Origin: Diphasiastrum complanatum | Taxonomy: Eukaryota; Streptophyta; Lycopodiopsida; Lycopodiales; Lycopodiaceae | Assembly (NCBI GenBank): GCA_029204225.1 | Contig: CM055110.1 | Location: 48,983,201-49,047,200, forward strand | Reading direction: 5' to 3' | Length of the DNA stretch: 64,000 nt | In this document: positions 54,119 through 64,000 of the stretch, one piece after another | Layout of the letters: the number at the start of each line of letters is the position of its first letter | How positions within the stretch are numbered: the first letter of the stretch is position 1 | Translations under genes and position numbers: made by a program | The notes under the pieces: generated by a model | What the model was told of the DNA's origin: nothing | Database searches by the model: none | Seen by the model: only the letters and a program-made list of their open reading frames with translations

Positions 54119-56600
54119 CCCTATGGAAGTCCACAAAAATATTCCAATTGAACATTTGATGGATAATAGGCCAATTTGGTTTGTGGATGGTGATTTTATC
54201 CAATGGCACACCAAAATCCTTCCATATGTTCCTTCTCGACATTGGTACATAATAAGGATCCACCCTCAGTTGGCGTGGGCTTGCCACATAGCTTCTAATG
54301 GAATCTAGAATTTTCTCAAATACTGTTAGGCGCCACGGTGGTTGCTCTTCCAAAGCTAGCAGCTTCTCTAACTCCTTGTTGGCTTCGATTTTTTATGTTT
54401 TAAAATTGATAACCCAGCCACCCCTTGAAGATTCATGTGGATGCTACTTTAAAAATTTCTAAATCTCCTCTTCGATGGTGATAGTGTCTTTGAAATAGTG
54501 GAGTGGTAGTACTTGTGAAAGGCCCTGCTTTGGTAGCTTGTGGTTTCTGCTCCATCTGACCTATGTCTGCATCATCATGCCCTTGATCTTGTGGTGGTGG
54601 CGAGAAAGCTGGCATGACCAACATTGTGATATGAGGAGTCGACTAAATGACATTGGCTATTTATTGCTCACAATATTTGATGATCGATTTTGCCTTGGCC
54701 AATTTTGTGCTTTGTCTTCGAGTTATTCAAATTTGTCTTAGAAGCTGGACAAAGCTTGATGATAAGTCTCGACCTTCCTAAACAAGTAGCTGATCTTGTG
54801 TTGGGAGACAAGACGATCTGGTATAGGGGTGTGTAGCAGATTATCTCGCTCTTTGGCTACCGCATCTAGCTCCTTAAGAATTCGCTCATTTTCTGGTTGA
54901 GCCATATCCAATTGAACCTATGAGAGGATGACTTGCTACCTGGCATCTTGGATGGCTTTATCCACTTTCTCTTGAGCTATAATGAGGGCATGCTGGATCT
55001 ATGCGACATAATTCTCCAATGCTTCCTCATTTTGTTTGGCCTTATTGAGATTGACCTCAAACTTTTCTTCGTGATGTTTTACGATCTTCATCTCCTATGT
55101 CAAATTTTGGTTGATCAACATATTTTCGGATCCGAGATCTAATATACGCTTTTCGATGGTAGATTTCTTCTCTATGATGTTCTGGATCATCCGCCCAAGG
55201 TGTGTACGAATCCCTAGGATGTCACCAGAATAAAGAGAGACCAGCGCACTATGATTTGAGAAGCAACAGGAACTAATCCCACAGATGGGACTGACTTGCT
55301 TTGAAGCTTCGCTTGTGGATCTTTTTCTTTGAATGTATCTTTACTTTCAAATCCATCTGGGACTTGCGCATCGAATGTCTTTGGAGATCGGACCACAAAC
55401 TGGATTACGATGGTGTCTGGAGCTTGAAATACTATCTCTAGATCTAGTAACGGTGTTGATGGAGGTGTAGCATCCAAGTTCTAGAAATTCCAAGGGAGTT
55501 GAGATCAAAGGGCCCGGGGTTGAGAGACATAACAAACTATTCTTCGGCCTCTAGGAGATTAGAATGATCAAACAGTTCCAAGAAATGCTGTGTTGAGAGA
55601 GACATGGCAGATGAGTGTGGGGGTGAGATGGCACATGCTTATGTGACTGGAATGGTGGATCCGATTGTCACAGAAGACATAGATGTGGACTCAATGGTGA
55701 GAGTGGTTGCAAATGATGGCGAGATGGAAAGTTCAGAGCGAGTAGCGACGGGGAGTGGTGGCATAGCCGACGATGGTGGCTGAGTTCGATGATGAGATGC
55801 GAGAGGCAAATGGGGTAAAACGATCTCACTGAGTTTGATGACGAGACGCAAGATGGGGGACGTGAGTGGGGTGAAATGATCTCACAGCATACTCACCTAT
55901 GACTTTGTGGAGTTACGCTTGGTGGGATGATTCGGTTGGTGCTAGCTCGTAAACAACTAACATTGATTTAGCACGAAACCCGTAAACCTTACTCTTAAGG
56001 TATGAGGCAACTAATGAGGATAGAAGATAGCCAGTAGTGAACTGCTTCTTGGTGTTACTCTTTATGGCCTTCTTTAGTTCTCCAAGGACCATTTTATACC
56101 AATCATAAGGTTGTATGATTTCCTTGTCTAACTCTAGTTAGACTCTACTAAACGATGAAGGTTCTAGGATGAGATCCTATCTTTCCTTAGGTATCCAACC
56201 ATCAAGAAATTATTCAGGAGGTGCACGAATGCTTGCAGTACAAGATCACAAATGGCTTCAAAAAGATATTCATTATTGGTATGGTATTGATTGACCTGGG
56301 TATCGACAAAGGGTTTTATTGCAACGTTGGCCTATTTTTGGGATGGAACATGACATGGGCCAGAACCTATGCCTATTGCAACAAGGGCAGCCTCTGATAC
56401 CCACACCTTGTGCACTATCCCTTGGAAGGTGATATAAAATGTATATTTGGCTTCGTTCCAAGTACCAAAAGCCATGCTAATATACTCCATATTTATTCTA
56501 TTTGAAAAGGCTACGACATGAATACCCATCACTTGAGCAAGGGCTCGGCGAGATTCAGCCATTCAACCATCTTTTCAATGCTAGGCAATGCCATGATGTC
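54119..56600 (-). pseudogene. Unrecognised repeated gene family, copy b (near full length, broken)
   Basis: Starts MALPSIEKMVEWLNLAEPLL at 56594. A frameshift leads to VMGIHVVAFSNRINMEYIS, MAFGTWNEAKYTF and HKVWVSEAALVAIG. Near 56060 comes YDWYKMVLGELKKAIKSN then TGYLLSSLV. A Pro/Ser/Thr-rich part follows (55850-55214), then a long coiled-coil stretch rich in Glu, Lys, Gln and Leu (about 55220-54650; NKAKQNEEALENYV, AQEKVDKAIQDA). A C-terminal block VDPYYVPMSRRNIW then HKPNWPI ends at 54123. Several stops. The family is not known to me. The order of domains matches copy c. It may be an accessory ORF of an LTR element. Confidence 0.6.
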
Positions 56601-56845
56601 GTTGAGGTTGGAACATCACGAAAAACTACCGAATGGGGTGAAGCATAGGTATCTGACTTAATGAAATGATATGGTAACAATAAGAAAACTGGTAAAAACA
56701 AAGAGCAAAAGGTTGGAGAGCTTTTCAAAAGGCTGTTTGAAAGTGTGGAGTAAGTTTGATCACAACAAAATTTTGAGAGAGCTTCGCTAGATCTGGTGAG
56801 AAACAAATTTGAAATTGGCCCTTCTATAGGCTAATTTTGAAGGTC

Positions 56846-59800
56846 TATTAGACTTGCAACCCTTCGGGTTCCCTCGAGGACCAAATGCTGTCACAAGGAT
56901 GCTCCAGAAGATAGAGCAGACAACCTATTTCAAATACATAGATCCCTCCATGGAAAAATGGAAGAATAAAGACGGGTACCACATTGAGGCCATCAATGAT
57001 CAACAGCTGCAAGTGGCATGTGCATACTTGACCAGATGCACACAAAGACCAAGGACAAAGGTGCTGCGGGTACCCATGTCCCTCTTCCACATGATGGCAG
57101 ATTCACGACTGCATGCCCAAAACCTTTATGATTGGGCACAGTTTGCTTCAAACTACCTTCATGAGTGTGTTAAGAACAAGCAATCAATAACTGTACTGGG
57201 GTATCTCATGACTAATATCACACTCTAGCAAGTGCAAAATGGGCCCAGGCTTCAACAACACCTGAAAGCTGCAAACAAAGCATGGGACATTCCCATAGGG
57301 TCAAAACAGTCCAAGTGTTCATGCTCATGGGCTATGTCACCATCCGGGCTTCCACCCAAAAGGGTGAATACCAGTATTTTTCCACTAGTACCCGAGCCAC
57401 AAAGTTCTCAACCAGATCCACAGGCAGCAGCATGATCGGTAGCTCCACAAGCCGAGACCTCTAAGGCCCAGTTGCCAGACACAAGGTAACAACACATACA
57501 CCGAAAACTTCAGGCCAGGAGAAAATCACCAGAAGGCATAGCATCAAAAGACTCGGATTCAGATGATGGAAACTCATTCTCCCAAGTAGCCTATCAACAA
57601 CACTCATCACTCTCACACACCATCGACGGGGGTGATGGAGCAACTACTTCTACAACAGCACCAGACACAACCACATCACTATTAGCTGGTCCACCAGACA
57701 AAGTCACTACCTCACCCATGTTGATTACCACGCCAATGCTGCCAACTTCACCAAAGGCACTTTTTTTTGGGGGGGAGGGAGTGGGGAGTTCCAGTCCCCA
57801 AGACATGGAAGCGGCGTAGCAGCCACAAGGTCAACAGCCATAGGCCCAACAAGTCCACACCTTGGATACTTCGCATTGTTTTGATGTTGCAGACTTGATG
57901 GAGATAAGTGATGACGAACCAGAGAAGGTAGATTAGTCAGGAGGAAGTCTGACCCCTCCACTAGCCACTACCACCACCACCACAACAACAACCACCGTTG
58001 CTACTGATATTATTTCTCCACTCCCTCCACCTCCATCTTCATTCCCTCCACAATGTCTATTTTTTGGATTAGCTTCACCATCCCACACTCCTGATCAGTA
58101 ACAAACCATCACTTACCCTGAGAAGCTCTCTAAAGCAGCTAAACGCTCAATGATCGACCTATTCGAAGCAAGCTACCACATGCATTGGTTGGTATGCCAG
58201 CACCAAGTGCTCGAGAACAAGGTTCAGTACCAGGACCGAGAAATTGCACAACAACAGAAGCTATCCAAAGAAAAAAAAAGAGACAGAAGAAATCAGATCC
58301 GTGATGGCCGGGCAAAAGATCACTTTGGAAGCGGTCCAGCAGCAACTGAAGCACCAGATGGTCTAGATCGACCAAGTACAAGATGAATTGTCGGGTGCAA
58401 TGACAGTTGTTGTCCCTCTAATAAAGCCCGAGGACATACAGTTCCAGGCCCCATAGGCCACAGCCATCCGGATGGAGAAGTATGTGCGGCCGATCCAGGA
58501 ACGAGAAGCCGAAAAAAGAAATTTTGAGAATATTGTGGCCAAGCAAGAAAAGATCATCCTGGAGTTCCAGAAGCAGCTAGAAGATACAACGAAGGCCCTG
58601 CAACAAGTCTTGGACAAGGTGAACCAATTGTGGGACACGGCGTGCAAGGCCCAAGCAGGCGCTCTTACAAAGAAATCACGGGATGATGATGGAGATGACG
58701 GAGCAGGAAATAAGGACGTACAAACCCGACCATCATATGGTAGTTCGGGATCGGGTAGCCAGAGAGCCGAAGCTGCTTCTAGAGCTTTTCCCCTTCCCTC
58801 TCCCACTTTGAGTCCCTCATCTTATTCTACTTTTAATTTTTCTGAAACATTTATTTCCACTTACCCTATTTTTTTTTATCTTCCCTCTCTGTACCACCTC
58901 CTAGCAAATTAATGGGCACATCTAAAGATCCAACTATCACGTACAAGGCCCGACAGGACGAGTTCCTACAACAACTTCGCTCCTCCGGCGTGGCATACAA
59001 TTTGTTAGTCCCACCACCTCCTAAACCTGTCATCCCTACACCTCTCTCTCCAGATCACTCCATCCCTGACCTTCCAAAAATTAACACTGACATCGGGGGT
59101 GATGACGACTTTCTGGCAGATCCACCAGAAACAAGAAGATTCTAGACCAGGCAAGACACGGACACAACTGAGCCGTCTACAAGTGAGCAAGCAAAGAAAA
59201 ATGATACGAGCACTAAGGCCCTAAATGATTACCTATCAAGGCCACCACAACAACGTAGGACAGCTTCTCCTACTAGGCCAAGGGGCAAGATGGATGATAC
59301 CAAAGAATCAGAGAATTTGAAGGTAAATATCCTCCCAACATGAGGGGAGGCAAAGAGGAGATCGATCAAAGCCAATACTCCACTAAGGTTGAGATCATTG
59401 CGGCACTGCAACCGCAACCTGATTGGCAGAATAAGGTCTTAAAGAATAGTAGGCGACTGCAAGAGTACCTGAGGGCACCGGCGTGGAAGCGAATAGATCC
59501 ATTCTACATGCCGCTCAAACGCAGAAATCCATGACCAACAGAAAAGCCACAGGTGGAATTGGTGAACTGGCCACTGATTCTAGGAATTTCAGACAAAACC
59601 TCCCTGAATGACCCGAGGCTACAGTTGCTAGACTTCGGGCACAAATACAAGACCAGTGCCAATCTATGCGTGCAAGAAAGTGCCGAATATTGTCGATCCA
59701 TGGCCTTTCTAATGCAGCAAGAATGTTAATGGGATCGTGGTTTGGATCCGCAATCCCAACGTAGCCCTCCAGTCAAAGGAAGATCATGAGATGATGGCCC

Positions 59801-60424
59801 AACTATATTACAGAGCCCTTCATGTCATCACGTTACGTCACCATGATTGAAGACTGGCAGGAAATGGGTTTCATCGAAAAGATACTAGAGTATCTGGGCC
59901 CACTAAACTACGGAAGCGAGCTCCACTTCCAAGTGTTCAAAGCCCTGGGGCAAAAAATGAACAAGCGAAAACAGACGACGAGACGACGAGACGAGCAAGA
60001 CTCGCAAGAGGTTCTCAAAAGGGCTATTTAGAGGCCATTGAGAGATCTTCATTTTTGAGAAACAATTTTGTGGACAATAAACACATGGTTTTACGAAAGC
60101 GAATGAAGATCCACGCTTTTCCAAGTGCCGAGCGGAACGACATCACCTGTGTTGCAGTGGGTCCTGCAACAGATTAGAGGTGGATAATGTTAGCGGATTT
60201 AAGAGAATCTCCAGATGCCGAGCCAAGTTGAAGACACAAAATATCTCTCACCCATGATCGAGGATGTCTCTGAAGGAGGAGAGCAAAAGAAGTTGAGAGC
60301 CGAGCATGAGAGCCGAGGATTACTAGCTAGGATGACACTTAATTTGTATGTGAGCCTACGTGGTGTATCCCAGAGAAGGAACAACCATGTAGGAGCTAGT
60401 AATGTTCCTAGGCAATGCAAATAA
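56846..60424 (+). pseudogene. Unrecognised repeated gene family, copy c (broken)
   Basis: Plus-strand copy lying head to head with copy b. Order: FKYIDPSMEKWKNKDGYHIE and LQVACAYLTRCTQRPR with LYDWAQFASNYLHECVKNKQ and VLGYLMTN (56854-57228); a Pro/Thr/His-rich middle (57230-58130); a coiled coil (58140-58660; REAEKRNFENIVAKQEKI, FQKQLEDTTKALQQVLDKV); a Pro-rich linker (58950-59150); and the C-terminal block RIDPFYMPLKRRNPW then VELVNWPLILGIS (59480-59600) ending near 60420. Many stops and frameshifts. It lacks the N-terminal NRINMEY block of copy b. An LTR-like sequence begins directly after it, in the same orientation. Confidence 0.6.
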
Positions 60425-60425
60425 G

Positions 60426-61160
60426 TGTAGACCCCCTTAAATAATTTAGTGTAGACCCCTTTTGATGGTGACCTCTAGTGGAAGGGCAATTTCCACATGT
60501 AATTTTTAATTTGGTGGAATTGCCACTTGGGCTCCACATGGGCAGCCCTCTTGCTTATTTAAGGGCCCCCCTCTCTTGTGAGGGAGATTTGAATGTATTG
60601 TCAATTCCTCTTGAGTGAATAAAGAAGATCATCCACAAGTTCTTGACAATTGTGAAGCTCCTTGTTCATGGCAATGTTTTTGAGTGAGATTCCTATGAGC
60701 ATGTTTTGATTTCCTTTGTGATTGTGGATTAATTAGATCTCTTGCTTACTTTCTTGCTTTGTGGAATGTAGATGTGGATTAACTTCCTTGTTTCTTGATT
60801 TTGTAGTTTCATCATGCAGGTAAACTATAGAGGCTGAGATTGTGGATCTGATTTGCATATTCACTAACAATCCTATCCTTGATTGTTCTTGGGTATTCCA
60901 AGCATCAAGAAATGAGTGTTTCTTGACTCTTGTGCTGCTAGAATGCTGTTAGGAAGCTAGTTTTCTTGTTTCTTGTTTCTTGTTTCTTGCTGAGTAGCTT
61001 AATCTTGTCATTGCATTATTCTCTGATTTCCTAAGATATCTTGGTAGATAGGTTGTAGATTTGCTCTCTGATTCAGAACGTTGATCTATGCTGAGCTAGG
61101 GCTGGTTGCATGGCTTGTGAATGCATGTAGTTGAGTAACGTAACTGTTTCATCCCACTGA
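60426..61160 (+). mobile_element. Probable LTR downstream of copy c
   Basis: Starts TGTAGACCCCCTTAAATAAT and repeats TGTAGACCCC 26 bases later. A TATA-like CTTATTTAAGGGCCCC is at 60554, followed by GTGAATAAAGAAG at about 60615 as a poly(A) signal. The right border is uncertain; 61160 is approximate. No second LTR is in the window. Confidence 0.55.
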
Positions 61161-61669
61161 CAGGCTGGGAATACACGTTGTAATCTGAGAAATACTTTTG
61201 TCTAGTAATCGTTCTAACAAGAAGACTAAACCGTAAAGAGCTGTAACCAACGGAAGTAACAGAGAAGAACGAAAAAGAATCGTGTTCACAGATTCAGCTG
61301 GAATCTGTGAACAGACGCTATTCCACACACAAACATCTAATAAGATTTTGCAATGCTACACAATGCATTGTGCATTAGCTCAACATCACATATGCGCTCA
61401 CCAATAGAATGCAGCAGATTAATTGGCCTTTTATTCCATAAATTGACTCAAGCTCAAATGTGGTAAAGTATCGAGATGCGCTACTAAAGTTTGGATACGC
61501 CTATAGAGCCATGCTTCATGAATCCCTTTGGCAGTAGTCGAAAAATATTTGGCCACCTTGAATAAGAAACATCTTTTCATATATTATACTGACACATAGA
61601 TTATTCTTGTTAGTAGCCATCTTCTGTTCATCAGATTTTGTTGCCTCAGGTCCAGCTTCCAACTTATTG
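61161..61669. other. No gene seen
   Basis: No frames or repeats recognised. Confidence 0.4.
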
Positions 61670-62400
61670 TCATAGAACATGGTTGCAACGAGTCTTCTTT
61701 ACAAACACCCTTTGATCTACATCTGATCCCATCGATTCGATAATATTACTGAAGAAGGGATTGATGAAACATAGGAAAGCCTCAAGTTGCATTACTTCTG
61801 CATGGGTTGATAGGATCCAAGCAACAAGGCATTCAATAGTCTTCTTCCTCAATATTTTCTTGGATAGACTATCCAATTCTTTTAGCCTCTGGTTGTTGTA
61901 CATGATTTAATGCTAATGTTTGCTCCATTTCATGCAAAATGAGGAAATTTGGATTTTTTTCTTAGTTTATCACTATAAACCGGATTAGTGACAGCGTCCG
62001 GATGAAGATGGATTGCCATAAATCCATTGGTCTCCTTTGTTAACATGATTCTTGGAACACTTCTTGATGATCCAAAGTAGTGATGCTTCAACTCAAAGAA
62101 TGTATCTTCCATGTTTGGCCATATCCTAGTGATATTTTCATCACTACAATACTCAAACAAGTCATTATTGTGCTGGTATCTGAACAATTCATCTTTGTTT
62201 TGGCTAAAGCAAGCATTACCAAGATATTGATCCTCAAAGATGATATTGCGACTTGAAAAACTTCCTCCAATAGATATTTGTTCTTGCTATCACTCCTCCA
62301 TATTGGAACTTCGCTTTGACACTGCAATGGTCCAAGGAAATTTGATGTTCTTGTGACTAATGATAAGGTTGAGCAGATGAATTGTGAAATTTCACACATG
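61670..62400 (-). CDS. Unrecognised coding fragment(s), minus strand
   Basis: One frame from about 62290 to 61930 reads FSSRNIIFEDQYLGNACF, FRYQHNNDLFEYCSDENIT, RIWPNMEDTFFELKHHYFG and MAIHLHPDAVTNPVYSDKL, ending at TAA. A second frame 61903-61670 has KKILRKKTIECLVAWIL and MQLEAFLCFINPFF. Composition looks like real protein and not repeat shadow, but no family is recognised and no splice links are firm. It may be exons of one gene or a pseudogene. Confidence 0.35.

Positions 62401-64000
<1,600 letters not shown>

Overview
The window looks like nuclear DNA of a land plant with a large, transposon-rich genome. Spliced genes with GT-AG introns, Ty1/Copia and Ty3/Gypsy elements with plant-type primer-binding sites, a non-LTR LINE family, MITEs and many long (CT)n/(GA)n tracts all point that way. 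I cannot name the species. A fern, lycophyte or gymnosperm is a weak guess from gene spacing and TE content.

One conventional gene is clear: a minus-strand RanBPM (RanBP9/10-like) gene whose SPRY-domain exons lie at 16441-16904, 9843-9989, 6756-6842 and 6559-6604. All four join in phase across GT-AG introns. The introns (about 6.45 kb, 3.0 kb and 151 bp) carry LINE, Gypsy and Copia debris. Later exons (LisH, CTLH, CRA) must lie left of position 1 or were missed. A second split coding region at 34459-35774 (minus) has a clean 107-bp intron, but I do not recognise its product.

Layout: 1-1735, minus-strand LINE fragment (endonuclease plus RT). 2.3-5.5 kb, a hAT-type MITE, a Copia fragment and a fold-back MITE. 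6.5-16.9 kb, the RanBPM exons with transposons in the introns. 17.3-21.1 kb, a chain of retro-copies joined by (CT)n tracts: SINE-like unit, LINE copy, pyruvate-kinase retropseudogene, second SINE-like unit. 22.3-32.2 kb, nested Copia and Gypsy pieces, including a 2.5-kb non-autonomous element with both LTRs and a Gypsy copy with an internal 1.24-kb inversion. 32.2-38.6 kb, an LTR plus leader, the split gene and a Gypsy element with integrase and a chromodomain-like tail. 38.6-43.4 kb, AT-rich DNA with no gene seen. 43.7-49.0 kb, two Copia elements meeting head to head. 49.0-61.2 kb, three copies of an unrecognised coiled-coil gene family mixed with a Gypsy pol copy and LTRs. 61.7-62.4 kb, an unrecognised coding fragment. 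63.26-63.42 kb, a 154-bp (GA)n tract.

The most interesting signal is the LINE family. Its 3' end is a (TC)n tract rather than poly(A). Two 5'-truncated copies and one truncated pyruvate-kinase cDNA begin exactly at the downstream edge of a (CT)n tract, all in the same orientation. This fits a retrotransposon that inserts into the same dinucleotide repeat it carries as a tail. The second candidate is the repeated coiled-coil protein family at 49-60 kb, one copy of which ends just before an LTR-like sequence and may be an accessory ORF of a Gypsy lineage.
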